A stretch of DNA of 64,000 nucleotides, from assembly GCA_009760855.2 (NCBI GenBank), contig WPIO01000011.1:8214501-8278500 (forward strand), written 5' to 3'. A program made the position numbers and the translations under genes. Source of the stretch: Cristatella mucedo. Lineage: Eukaryota; Bryozoa; Phylactolaemata; Cristatellidae. Shown piece after piece: positions 48,241-59,539 of the stretch. Position 1 is the first letter of the stretch; every line of letters starts with the position of its first letter. Under the pieces are notes generated by a model that saw only the letters and a list, made by a program, of their open reading frames with translations, was not told the origin of the DNA and made no database searches.

Positions 48241-48358
48241 TCACTGTGCTCGCTCCGACTAAGGTCCGGCTGAAGTCGCGGGCTCGAGCCCCGAGGCATG
48301 TGTGAAGCGCCTGAATAGGGATTAAGTTCTCTTGCGATGCCATCCAAATGATTTATAT
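48241..48358 (+). mobile_element. SINE family 2, head-truncated
   Basis: gtgctcgctccgactaaggt, B box gggctcgagccccgaggcat, then gtgaagcgcctgaataggga. It directly abuts the Tc1-like remnant. Confidence 0.7.
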
Positions 48359-48669
48359 TAGTTTAGAAAATACCCACCGCAATTAGCAGCAGCGTTTTTT
48401 TTGCACTTTTGACACGAAATGCGTCAAGTACGAGCGATAGCTATTCCACTTCGACTGCTTCGGTCGCAGTTAAGTGGATCCGGTAGCTATTGCTTGGATT
48501 TGCGGTCCCGTTATACTAATTCGTGCATTTTTAGCGGTGGATTAAGACAAAAACTTTTGAGGAGTGCACTTATGCACTTGACTGACTGAATCTCGGCAAA
48601 TTTCACGTTGCTGAAGCGTCAGATGGATGAACGGAGCTGTGCTACAGTGCTGCCCCACGGATATAATAC
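48359..48669. other. Intergenic, unassigned
   Basis: About 310 bases in which I see nothing. Confidence 0.4.
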
Positions 48670-49282
48670 AGCTGGCGAAAAACTGCAGCTAGGCTTCAGT
48701 AGTGACCGTCGCAGTTGCCACATCACACCACTTCTCGCCGACCTGCACCGGCTACCAGTCAAGCAACGAATCGACTAAGATTTTGTCGCACACTTTTAGG
48801 TACCTTCATTTTTTTACTCCAGCCTACCTATCAGATCTACTGCCACCCAGTCTAAGTATCGTACCGACCGCTTTTTGGAATCGAACTGGTTAACTACACT
48901 TCGTACAAACGTCAAACCCTTTGGAGATCGTGCCTTTAGTTCGTATGCTCTCAAAGCCTGTAACTCACTCCCAACTTGCGTCACGACATCCCCTGACTTA
49001 ACATTTAAAAAGATATTAAAAACGCACGTATTTATGACAACATTTAGTGGGTCCCTGTGATTCGACTTCATTTGCTCATGCGTGCTGACACTGTACATGC
49101 TGCCACTAACCAGACTTGCATGCTGACCCTGTGCATTTCACCCCTAACCACGTTATTCTTGTTGCTTATCGAGCATGCTACCACAAACCATTCGACCGTG
49201 TTTTTTTTGCAGCAAATGGAGAGCGCCTAAAAGAGAGATTTGAGTTCTCTGAGAACGCTTTATCGATTGTTATTATTATCGT
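48670..49282 (+). mobile_element. LINE family A 3' fragment
   Basis: Starts at aaactgcagctaggctt and contains acttctcgccgacctgcacc (equivalent to PLLADLHWLP), tttggagatcgtgcctttag, the gctgacactgtacatg motif, gcaaatggagagcgcctaaa and a short TTATTATTAT end. Confidence 0.8.
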
Positions 49283-49399
49283 CATAGCACTAGATACATA
49301 GAAACATATCCTGCATCGCGATCCAGAGTTGAACCCAGGACCTCTAGACATAAAGCACACGCTCACCGCCTCGGCCGCTGACTGCGACCTCCTAGCCCG

Positions 49400-51060
49400 T
49401 CGTGTGCCACCGAGCCGGTCGCGAGCGTCAGTGCGACCGGCGTGCAGCAGCAGCAGTCGCCGCTTTGCGACGTTATAGCTTCGGCTCGAAGCGCCTCGGC
49501 GAGGCTGCGTCTGGTCTCGCGGCAGTGCCCGTTTCCGGGCCGTTTTCCTGCGGACGATAGCGATCGGCGACCGGGCTGAGAACGGCGCCTGTGTCGACTT
49601 GTGGGTTACCCTCTCCCCCTTCTCTCACGCGGCTCGAGGCCGTCGGGGACGCGATCGAGGCGGTGTACCCATCGCTTCCGGATGTCACGCGGCTGCTTTC
49701 GAATACCACGGGTGAAGACGTACTACGCTTCGAGCGAGTGCCACGAGACGCTCTTTAATTTCATTCCCAAATGGCGCTCGAAGACGGAGAAGCTCCGCGC
49801 CAGCCTCGGGGCACTCGAGGAGCTCGCCGACGTCGGTCGGCCCAGTTAGCGCGGCGAGTGAGACGCCGCCGCGACGTTACCGCCAGGGAAGCCGACGGGA
49901 AGCAGAAAGCGGCAGGGATTCACCGGGAGTCGAGTAACGGCTGCGATTGCGAGCGCCAGTTCCTGCATTACACTTAATTTTAAGACGGCGGACGGGCCGG
50001 CTCTTCGCCGCGCCCACCTGTCATGGCTCGAGTGGCGACCGACCCATGCTCAGCAGCGTAGGGTCGACCCGCTCACGGCTGCCCAACTGGTTGTTTTTGT
50101 TTAACGACCGTCGCACAATCCCAGGCTTCGGCGGCTCGCTCCACGCCGGCCGCCAGCTCATAGGGAAGTGATACCGCGGATCCGAGCGCCTCTGACGTCG
50201 TCTCCCGACTTTCTCCCCGAAAAATCGCTCTCAAGGCGGAAGTCAGCCTCAAAGCTCGTGCGGCCGGCGGTGCTGCTCTGGCGAGAGGAGCTCGTCGAAT
50301 CCACCAACGTCGGCGCGCAGTCGCACGCTCACAAGTCATACGACGGCTCGGGCCCGCTGGCTGCCCCCGACAAAACAACGCTCGTATAGGTAGGTAGTGG
50401 CATCGGGTTCGCCCGGCTCAGCTCTCGAGCTAACCCTTCACACCCGTCCGACGCCGCCGCCGCCGCAAGCTCGCGGCTGCGCCATCAACAAAAACAAGCA
50501 AAACCGCACAGGGGGCGGAGGAGGGAGCCGAGCCCGCGGTTTGGTCATCCTCGCTTGGTCATCCTCGCGTAGGAGCAGCATACCGCCAGCAAGCGGCCGC
50601 TGCCACAACCACACGATGTCGCCGCTGCCGTAGATTCCGTTGCCACTGCCTCTGATGTTGCTGCTGCCGCTGCTGCCGTGGTGGGCTCGAAACCGTTGCC
50701 GGCGTCGCCGTCGCTGCTTCCGCCCCCAGCGATGCTGCTTCCGCCTTTGCTGCCGTGCGTCCTAAGTTTCGCGACTGCTGCCCTGTGCCGTCCCGTCAGT
50801 GTGTACGGCTCCGGCTGGCCGAATCCGGAGCTCACGGCCTCGAGTCGGATGCTAGTGTCGCCGTCGGGCACCTTGGTGAACCTCGGGGGATGGGTCCCCG
50901 GTCTCGGTGAGTCCCACGCTTCGAGTTGTATAGAGCCCACTGTGCGTTTGCCGGCGGCGGCCGTTGCGCTTATCTGAGGGGCGGTGCGCCAGCACATTTA
51001 GCGCCCACCGCCTCCGCAGGGGCCGCCACCTCAAAGCGCGGGGGGGGGGGGCCGTCACCT
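49400..51060. other. GC-rich region with several open frames; possible gene edges
   Basis: CpG-rich and open in several frames. The most protein-like pieces are the plus frame 49621-49758 (LEAVGDAIEAVYPSLPDVTR, LLSNTTGEDVLRFERVPRDA) and the plus frame 50168-50389 (SPDFLPEKSLSRRKSASKLV, RPAVLLWREELVESTNVGAQ), followed by gtaggt. At 50720-50910 a plus frame with a signal-peptide-like start (MLLPPLLPCVLSFATAALC) runs to a gtgagt. None is recognised and no exon chain could be built, so this is left as a region. Confidence 0.3.
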
Positions 51061-51305
51061 CAAAGAGCAGATTCCAGAAAGACGGTCTCGTTCGGAGCGG
51101 CCGCCGGCCGGCGATCGCGCTCGGGCTCGCTGCCGCTGCTGCTGCTGCCGAAGCAGCGGCCGCAGCAGCAGCTGTCCCAGCAGTCGTAGCTGAGAAGGTC
51201 GAGCTGGATGAGCGCGATGCAGACGCCGACAAGCACAGCCAAGGGCACGAGCGCGGCGATCACGACGTACCAGGCGGCCACTAGCGGCGGATCGTTCAGT
51301 ACCAT
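51060..51305 (-). CDS. Small single-pass membrane protein, hypothetical
   Basis: An 81-codon frame with ATG in a reasonable context (gcgaATGG), starting MVLNDPPLVAAW. One strong transmembrane segment lies at about residues 10-33 (YVVIAALVPLAVLVGVCIAL), followed by a cysteine cluster (DCWDSCCCGRCFG) and a polar tail ending ETVFLESAL. A hydrophobic helix next to a Cys-rich juxtamembrane segment suggests a small, possibly palmitoylated, membrane protein. It lies in GC-rich DNA, where open frames arise easily. No family recognised. Confidence 0.4.
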   Translation of the reverse strand: MVLNDPPLVAAWYVVIAALVPLAVLVGVCIALIQLDLLSYDCWDSCCCGRCFGSSSSGSEPERDRRPAAAPNETVFLESAL

Positions 51306-51689
51306 TCGCCCGCTCGCATCGCCCGCTATCCGGCTGGCGGTGCGGCTTCGCTGGGGGCGGGCGGCGGCGTTGGCGCCTCTTCGTCACCGCCGCCGGGAGG
51401 CGGTAGTGCCGCAGCAGACCATAGTGCCGCCGGCCGAGCTCGCGAGAAACACGGCCGCAGCTGGTCTACGCGCCAGCAGTCACAACGCCGCTCGTGAGTA
51501 TGCGTCACCCGACCCCTAACTGACCGGTGAACTGAGTGGGGGGGGGACCCCCAGCCTCCCTCCCCCCAATCTCCCACGCATTGGCCAACGGAAAAGGTGG
51601 CCGCAAAAAGCAAGCAAACCGGGGTCAGCCGCAGGTCATGCGGCACCAAAACAAAAGCTGGTGAGGGAGGGTGTGCGACGAATTATAGC

Positions 51690-53560
51690 AATCCAACCTA
51701 ATTTAGCATAAAAAATCGACCAGAAATCCACGACACGAAGCTCGAATTTCGAGAGAAACGTGATGTACACAGTCGTTGTTAGTAATGAACTCGTTAAATT
51801 AAACGCAGTTTCGCTCCGCCTTCTAATGCGAACGGCATGGCAAGGCGCATGCCAGTACCGAATGCAATCTGCCGAAATCCGCTGCAGTCTACCTCGTATC
51901 TAGCGAAAAGGCCAGTTTTTCGAAGCTTGGATTGCAAATGGCACTACTCTATCCTTCCCCTAGTGTACGCACAAAATTTCTCGCCGTTCTCGCGAGCACA
52001 CGTTCTCGTCCCAGCCTCTACCCGAGCCAATAACGAAATCTACCGAAAGCCTCTAAAATACTCGGTGAAGCAAACTGAAATCCTTTGCGAGCTCAGTTTT
52101 TTTATTGCGTGTCACACTGCACTGTCGGTAAAGTGTACTCACAAATTTTCACAACACTGGGCACCGGCGTTCTCATGTATTGCACTGCAATCGACTGCAA
52201 TGGCCACGACAAATACCGAAATAAACTAAAATCTACAGCAAAATGCTTACAAGTCGGACCCTCAATGCTTAAATTCTGATTGCATATATAAGTGCACTTT
52301 CTTAAATGTGTACTTACAACTTCAAGCCATTTCCTATGTGAGTTCTCTAAGATCATGCACTGCAATCCACCGAACAACGACCAGAAATCGAAGGCAAGAG
52401 GCTCTAATTTTGATTGCACATTACTCTACCGTCCGCATTCAGAGTGCGTTCGCACAATTTCGTGACAATGGGTTCGGGCATTTTCATGCAATACAATGCA
52501 ATTGACTGCAATGGCCGGGTCAATATCACAATCCACCACAATATGCTACAAAATGCTCAGAAATCACGTGTTCAATGCTCCAACGTTCAATAAATAATAT
52601 TGTGCGCTGAGCTTAAAGTGCGCCCACATAACTAAAACCCATAACACACAATTTCTAGCTGGCTTAAAGTGCGCCCACATAACTAAAACCCACAACACTC
52701 AATTTCTAGAGATGCTTGGCAATCGATTGCAGCAGCCCGTGCCGCTGCGGCAATTCACTACAATCTGTCGCGAATCGACCAGAAATCAGATGGGCGAACC
52801 TCCTAATTTACGTTGCATATAAGATTTCACTTTTTTAAAGTGAAGCAAAAAATCGCAAGCCGTTTTTCACGCTATTTGTCGGGAAATGCAAAACAATCAA
52901 GTTTAATGGCCAGGGTCGACATCGAAATCCATTACAATCCGTAGAAAATCCACCAGAAACCGTATGCACGAAGCGAAAGCTTAAGATCGCTTGCTACTGC
53001 GAAGTCTGTCTAAAGTGAGGTTGGGAAATCTCGAGCCACTGCGAATGCTAGTTCTCGGGCAAAAAAGTAATCGATTGCAATGGCCCGGGAAAATACTGAA
53101 ATCCAGTAAAAACCCATAGAAAATCGACCAGAAATCAAAGGCACGAAGCTCCAATTTCGCTTAAATATTGCACTGCATAATTATTTAATCTTTCGCCCAA
53201 CTCCTTGGAGGGTGCAGCCACAAAATCTCACGTCATTACACAAGCGCGTGCTCACACCGACAATCGCAAGGATGGGGGCCAGTTCTGCAATCCACCATTG
53301 TCCACTGCAAAAGATTTAGAAACCGCCACAGATCAATCAGTGCAGCGTGCTCAAGACTAATAAGCATAGTACTGCTTATGTTTACTGTGGACACAGCAAA
53401 CTTAACATCGCTGGGCATCCACGTTCAGTTGCAATGCACGAAATCGACTACAATCGCCTGAGTCTATAACACAATCAGCAGCAATCGATCGGGAATCCGC
53501 ATCGCAGGTGCAATCACGATTGCTTGGTGAACCGAACTACGGATCAAGCCTCTACGAATA
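51690..53560. repeat. Diverged tandem array, about 172-bp period
   Basis: About ten degraded monomers. Landmarks recur in order: gaccagaaatc at 51719, 52378, 52777 and 53126 (with variants at 52554 and 52950), caatcgactgcaatggcc at 52189, 52500 and 53070, and gtgtac(g/t)cacaaaatttc-like words at 51964, 52133, 52307, 52841, 53015 and 53210. Spacing is mostly 169-175 bases. A separate near-exact 52-bp duplication lies at 52612-52711. Confidence 0.75.
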
Positions 53561-54619
53561 TCATGCAAAGACCCTGCCCAACGTTTAGACAATAACTCGT
53601 AGCAGAAGAGTCAATACCCCTGGGATTCGTGACGTGCAAGTTATCAAGCATGCGAAAGCAAAAAAAGTATCATCTTTATGCCAGCACATAAAAGCAAACG
53701 AGAAGACACTCGTAGCCACCAGTTAGTATGGTCTCTGGCTATTAATACGAAATGATTCGTGCACGGGTACGCACAAAAACCAAATGGGAACAAAAAACAG
53801 AAAAAGTTCACTAAGGCGCAGTGTACCTCGACACCACACAAAGGCTTTCAGGCCTCTTATTATTTCGTCAGGGCTCGTACAATTAGCGCTAAGCAAACGA
53901 CAATTCTGAGCCTGCGTCAGCCACCGTCCGGCACGCTTTTTACTGATTTTTGCTCGCACCAACAGGGCCCTTTGATCTTGAATCCACTACCATCTAATGA
54001 TATTTAAAACTAACGAACTCTCGGTTGCTATCTGTCCGCCGACATCGACCTTTTGTCTCTTCTTCATCCTTTATAGCCTTGTATCTCCCAGACGTGGATT
54101 TAGAACACCATGGACCGACCAATCCTAAAGGATGGGTCAAGCAACAATCTAGGCAAAGATCTATTCCTTGCCGCGACGTCGAGGTGGACTAATGCCGCTG
54201 TGGCCTATTTTTCGCGTTAGAAGATACACGCAAGCCCCTTGAAGCCATTCTTAGACAACCTTGCCACTCTACAGTGACACTGTGAGTGCCCTATTTTCTT
54301 GCAGTTAAAATATCGTTCAATGTTATACCGCAGCCGTCAGGAAATTGTTAACTCATCTGATTACTTTGTCTCAAATCTGTTTTCCGCCTGCTGCACCTCT
54401 GCAACTGTCCTCCTATTCAAGCCCGCTCTTTAGTGTTTCTTGGGAGTATTTGGGGATTGGTAAAAGGTATACATGCCGCACAGAAGCATGGTTCTGTAGG
54501 GCTTTTGTAAATAACCCCGGAAGGAAAGAGAGGCAACAGTGCACTTTCATCCACTCACGCATGTGCCTTTTTCTCTAGTATTTCTACGTCGAGTGCCTGT
54601 TGGCCCAATGCTTCGCCTT
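53561..54619. other. Intergenic, unassigned
   Basis: No gene or repeat recognised. Confidence 0.4.
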
Positions 54620-55057
54620 TTAGCTTAATCCTTGCTCCCAGCTCCTCGCTATACTGATTTCCGTTTGCTCACGTCGAAAGCGGATGTTCTCTTCATTGGC
54701 TAATTTACCATAGTTTCCAAAATTCGAAAGCGGCAACCCCTCCGTGACAATTGTAATGGGACCCCTCAAACCGGAAGCAAGCTGTGTGGTCCTATCACCA
54801 AGGGCAGGCGTACGGGCGTAGTCGTACTCGAATTGATTAAGGCAAGTATCATACTTTACCGTACCATCTGTAAATGACCATTCGGCTCTTTTACCCGACG
54901 TAAGTAGCTGGAAAGCAAACTGCACTTCCGCATGTCCCCTCTTCGGCAGATGGTTATTTTCCCTTGGCGTCGCTGTCACCGGCTGAGCAGGTATTGAATG
55001 TATTGCCGAATAAAAATAGGGGGCACCACCATCTGTGCAGTTCGTCCCCGGGCGCAC
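54620..55057 (-). CDS. Unassigned 145-residue ORF, possibly repeat-associated
   Basis: Starts MRPGTNCTDGGAPYFYSAIH and has a balanced composition, with stretches such as RAEWSFTDGTVKYDTCLNQF and GPITIVTEGLPLSNFGNYGK, and ends with a stop at 54620. The DNA under its first codons (gttcgtccccgggcgcacaatatt on the plus strand, bases 55042-55065) is shared with a repeat at 57715, so it may be mobile DNA. I recognise no domain. Confidence 0.3.
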   Translation of the reverse strand: MRPGTNCTDGGAPYFYSAIHSIPAQPVTATPRENNHLPKRGHAEVQFAFQLLTSGKRAEWSFTDGTVKYDTCLNQFEYDYARTPALGDRTTQLASGLRGPITIVTEGLPLSNFGNYGKLANEENIRFRREQTEISIARSWEQGLS

Positions 55058-55328
55058 AATATTCTGGGAGCGCCACTGCCGGGGGTTCTAAAAGATTCCA
55101 TGTCAGCGCAGATAGGGACCGTAGCCCTAGTGTAGCGCTAGTTGCACACGATTGAGGATGCAGGCGGTGAGCAATAATTCTAAAGGGATAATTGCAACTA
55201 TCTATACTCGTCGTTATCGCAAACCGTGCAGCACGTTCGAGACGGAAGTGCACCACCACGGTAGAAACAGCAGGATCCGAGCATCCAGCCGTACGTAGGC
55301 CTGCGTAGCCCAGGCGTAACCAATGCAA

Positions 55329-55390
55329 TCAATAACCAATGCCTCTTAACCAATGCCTCTTAACCAATGCCTCTTAACCAATGCCTCTTG
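55329..55390. repeat. 15-bp tandem repeat
   Basis: Four copies of aaccaatgcctctt(a). Confidence 0.9.
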
Positions 55391-56515
55391 AGCTTCTCCG
55401 CGTCTGGTCCATCCGCGGTTCGCGAAGCGAAACGGAAGTGGGCAGGCAAACAAAGAGGGCGCCACCGTACTCACCGACCGGCAGACCGTCGCTCTAAGCG
55501 AGCGTAATTGAATACCGCGCTCCTCGAAAGCTTACCGCTGCCATTTTCGCGAGCGGTCCTCAGTTAAAAGTCGGCGGCCGTGCTCGCGGTTCGTAAGCGA
55601 AGGGTGTTAAAATAGCACCTCATAGAAGGATTGAGTCGACGTAAATTTACGAAAATATTTTGCGTCAATTTTGGCGCGCTGAAGTTCGACAGAGCCGTCG
55701 TAATTTTCTCGCGCAGCGACAGCTGCCGGCCAACACCCGTCGGCGTCGGAACGTGACGTAGGCACTTTTGCTCGCTAGCTCGGTGCTCAAGAAGGACTCG
55801 GGGATTGAATGCGTTTCAACATATCGAGGTCGGAACGAGCGAGGTGAGTTCTGCGTTAGACGAAGGGCCGTCGCATGCTGCGTTTCTCTCTTTAGCTGCA
55901 CTAAAGCGAGCTCGGGGCATTTCTTCTCCGCGTCGATTACCGAGCGAAGTCTCGTCAGTTGGACCTAGAACTTGCAGGCGTTAACAAGTGCGTGCGAGTC
56001 ACCTGTTTGCGCGAATCGCGGAAAGTGCGACTGCGGCGGGAGGTTCAGTGGCCCCTGCACCTGGCGATGAGAAACGAAACTGGCGACGCAAAGCCGCGCG
56101 TCAGCCCGCAGCGCCCTCTTCTCGCTATTCTAGCTTGGGGAAATGTGCTGGGCGTCGCGCACACGCTGCGCTTCCGCTGAAGCCGGGACGCCTCTTTCCT
56201 CCCCACGCGGTACGTCGCAGCTCTACGAGCCGTCTTAGCTGTCGAAAGTCAAGCGGAAGCTGTGCAGGAAATCCCGAGAAGGGCATTCAAACGCGGCCTG
56301 GCCGCTTCAGGAGTCGTTCGCGGCCGCAATTGCCAGTTCGTCTGGCCGGGCGAGTAGCCAGCGGTGCTGAGTCTGCGAATACTACCGGCGCTCAACTACT
56401 TTTGAGGTCGCGGCGAGTCGCCAGAGAGGCGCAGTGTCCGTATCGGAACCTGGCAGGAAGCGGCGTCCGCAGTTGTTGAAGCAAGCGCTCAGTCACTCGT
56501 AGGAGATAGTGGCGC
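55391..56515. other. GC-rich region, possible promoter or first exon
   Basis: CpG-rich between about 55400 and 56510, with a 163-codon plus frame (55988-56479) that is Arg/Ser/Ala-rich and has no domain. It could be a 5' end of a gene whose other exons lie outside the window, or chance. Confidence 0.25.
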
Positions 56516-56668
56516 GGCATATATGTCTATATGTACTGTATATACATGTATATATATGTATATATGTATACATATATATATATATACATATATATGTATA
56601 TGTATATATCTATATGTACTGTATATATATATAATAATAATACACTTGATATATATATATATATATCC
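56516..56668. repeat. (TA)n-rich microsatellite
   Basis: TATATG/TATACA imperfect repeat, with a small ataataataatacacttgat fragment of the LINE A tail at 56631-56650. Confidence 0.9.
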
Positions 56669-57289
56669 ATGATAGTTTTGCGAGATTATCGGATTGACGC
56701 GCCCGCTTGGGCTATTTAATTAAATGCACGCTGATCTTCGTGGACGTGGCTGAGATTACTCCAGATTTCGCCGACCGGCAGCCCTGCAACCTGCCAGGTG
56801 TGAACATTTAAAAATGGATTAGTGCCATTTCAGTAGAAAAATAAACACCATATCTGCATTTTCGCAAGCGACGCACTGGCTGGGTCTTCTTGAACACTGT
56901 GCCGAGGTCGTAGACGGGGAGGGCAGACGTGCCGTGTATACCCCTCCCCCGAAGAACAGGGTGGAATAGAAGGTTAATACGTCGCATACAGGCTCTCGCG
57001 TTGTAATTTAGCACACCAGTACTCTTTTAAATTTAAACAAGCTCACTGCATGAGTACTTCAACCCTCATTATGTGCTGTAAGATGTCATTTTCTTTGGTT
57101 TGAGCCCTGGATCGAAGTCACGTCCTGAAGGTCGGCCGAGGTATTCGCGGACGTAACTACATTCCGAACTAGTTATAACGACATCCTGGCCCAAACGCCC
57201 TAGCCACATTGTTCAGCTAGCTAAATTGTAATCCAACAGGTAATATCGCAGCTTATAATTGCGGAGTATATAGATCAGAGTGGTCTCTC
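56669..57289. other. Intergenic, unassigned
   Basis: Nothing recognised. Confidence 0.4.
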
Positions 57290-57945
57290 AGGGAAATTTC
57301 AGTTGCTATTCAAGCGACGCCACTCCGCCAAAACTGCTCTCTTTCGAATGAATAATAACATCCGTGGTAGTAATGATCGTTGCAAAGTCACGGCCTATAA
57401 CCTATTCAACCTATCGGTAGATTTTGACACTCAAGATTTATTAAGGCGATTGAGGAACGCAGGTGGTCTGGCTGACGAGACTCGGGCATAGTCTCGCTGT
57501 AATTATATCCCATCCAACAGATCTGTCACCTGTAGTGAGTACCCCAATGGTTTGTTCTTAGTCTATCACTATTCTCCGAATACAACCACTGCTGAAAGTG
57601 ACGTACCGAAGGGGGCAGGGGGGTCATATGTCCCCGGGCGCTGGATCAGGGGTGCTCGATCGTGGAGGCTCCAAAATGGTTGCCTAACACTGGGGAAGGA
57701 GCGCCACATGCGTAGTTCGTCCCTGGACGCACAATATCCTAGGAAGGCCACTGGCTACTGGGGAGGCTAATTTAGGCCGAGGTATTTGGGCCATCACTTC
57801 TATACCGACGACAACCAGTTTTGCTTGTCATTCAGGCCCTCACAATCAGCTGCAGCCATTGAGAAACTGAACCGCCTGCCTTGCAGATGTTCTAGTCCGC
57901 TTGGATATCAACCAGTTTCTTAAATTAACGTAAATGTTGCAACAA
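57290..57945 (+). mobile_element. LINE family B fragment, interrupted
   Basis: Degraded RT: ttcaacctatcggtagattt (equivalent to LSAAFDTID), then after an interruption (57616-57780) cacttctataccgacgacaa (HFYADD with a change to HFYTDD) and KPSQSAA-like sequence. Confidence 0.65.
57616..57780. repeat. 165-bp insertion sharing a motif with 55.04 kb
   Basis: Lies between two parts of LINE B. It contains gtagttcgtccctggacgca, then caatatcctaggaaggccac, matching gcagttcgtccccgggcgca and caatattctgggagcgccac at 55040-55078. It is a dispersed repeat of unknown class. Confidence 0.5.
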
Positions 57946-58217
57946 GTCCTAGGCGCCGGGGCTTCCAGGGAGTGGCTACCGAGCTAACCAGGGAGCAGCT
58001 ACTAGGCTTGGAGAGCGGTTATAGAGGCCTGCCGGGCCTCTATACATCGTCGATAGGGCTAAGAAGGACAGCTAAGAAGCTCGGCCTGCCTTCGGCATTT
58101 GCACTCGAAGCCATTTTTAAAAAGGGCGATAGGTGTTCTGTAAGAGAGCAGAACTATTTTTAGAATTGCTGAAGCGACAAATTCTGTTTAGACGGCGTGT
58201 TTGAAGGCTTACTCTCT

Positions 58218-58917
58218 CATGGGGGGGGGGGCTCGGCTCTCTCGTGTCGGGGTGGGGCTCGGCTCTCTCGGGGGGGGGGGGGGGGGCTCGGCTCTCTCGT
58301 GTCGGGGGGTGGGGCTCGGCTCTCTCGTGTCGGGGGGTGGGGCTCGGCTCTCTCGTGTCGGGGGTGGGGCTCGGCTCTCTCGTGTCGGGGGGTGGGGCTC
58401 GGCCCTCTCGTGTCGGGGGTGGGGCTCGGCTCTCTCGTGTCGGGGGTGGGGCTCGGCTCTCTCGTGTCGGGGGGGTGGGGCTCGGCTCTCTCGTGTCGGG
58501 GGGGGGGCTCGGCTCTCTCGTGTCGGGGGGGGGGGCTCGGCTCTCTCGTGTCGGGGGGGGGGGGTGGGGCTCGGCTCTCTCGTGTCGGGGGGGGGGGGGG
58601 CGCGGCTCTCTCGTGTCGGGGGGGGGGGGGCTCGGCGCTCTCGGGGCGGGGGGTGGGGCTCGGGCTCTCGGCTCTCTCGTGTCGGGGGGGGTGGGGCTCG
58701 GCTCTCTCGTGTCGGGGGGTGGGGCTCGGCTCTCTCGTGTCGGGGGGTGGGGCTCGGCTCTCTCGTGTCGGGGGGGTGGGGCTCGGCTCTCTCGTGTCGG
58801 GGGGTGGGGCTCGGCTCTCTCGTGTCGGGGGGTGGGGCTCAGCTCTCTCGTGTCGGGGATGGGGCTCGGCTCTCTCGTGTCGGGGGTGGGGCTCGGCTCT
58901 CTCGTGTCGGGGGCGTA
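58218..58917. repeat. G-rich minisatellite, 27-31 bp unit, about 24 copies
   Basis: The unit is ggggctcggctctctcgtgtc plus a variable run of 5-18 G. Variation comes almost entirely from G-run length. It is open in many frames on both strands as an artefact. The plus strand has strong G-quadruplex potential. Confidence 0.95.
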
Positions 58918-58932
58918 GCTGTGGAAGCAGTT

Positions 58933-59500
58933 TTCTTAACAAATCTTTTAAAATTTAGGCAGCTGTCGAAGAAGACGCCTAGATTCCGAGCACTTCGTGA
59001 TGGTCACGAAACAGCATCACTTATTAGAAGAGCAAAGCTTTCCTGTCCTGCTGCCACTTGGAGTATCCTATGAATAGCAGTTCCGTTTACTGTCGTTTAG
59101 TTTACAGAAACACGACAACTAGGATCAAATGTCTGCAAGGCAAGCATTTAGTTTATCAGTCGCTGCAGAAGATTCCGATGGTTTCAATGACTGATGCAGC
59201 TGAGTATCGTCAGCATTTAAGTGATAGCCGATTCCACAGCCCCGAATCACTTTTCCCAGACACTGGGTGTAAATGGAGAACAGCAACGGAATGAGGACAG
59301 ACCCTCGAGGGACTCCAGACGTGACTGGTCTGGTGGATGAGACCTGACCCTCACACGACACGAATTGAACACAATCGGACAAATATGATTTAAATCATGC
59401 CAGTGCCTCGTCTTCCACACCGATCGTTGTTCTCAATCGTGAAAGTAGGAGGATATCGTGACCAATGGTGACAAAGGCAGCTGATAGATCTAGCAGCGCG
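58933..59500 (-). mobile_element. LINE family B fragment
   Basis: On the plus strand: ttaggcagctgtcgaagaag, cttattagaagagcaaagct, then minus-frame VTSGVPRGSVLIPLLFSIYT and GIGYHLNADDTQLHQSLKPS (active site changed from YADD to NADD). Confidence 0.75.
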
Positions 59501-59539
59501 CTAGTGCTCTTTGACGTGATGTCTCGGGAACTGCTTTTC

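Noticed and set aside
55988-56479. 163-codon plus-strand frame
   Set aside because: Arg/Ala/Ser-rich in GC-rich DNA where stops are rare; no recognisable domain or splice context. Mentioned only as part of the region.
58197-59073. Gly/Ser/Arg-rich frames of 224-290 codons on both strands
   Set aside because: They come from the G-rich minisatellite. All frames are open because the unit contains no stop codon, and unit length varies by single G.
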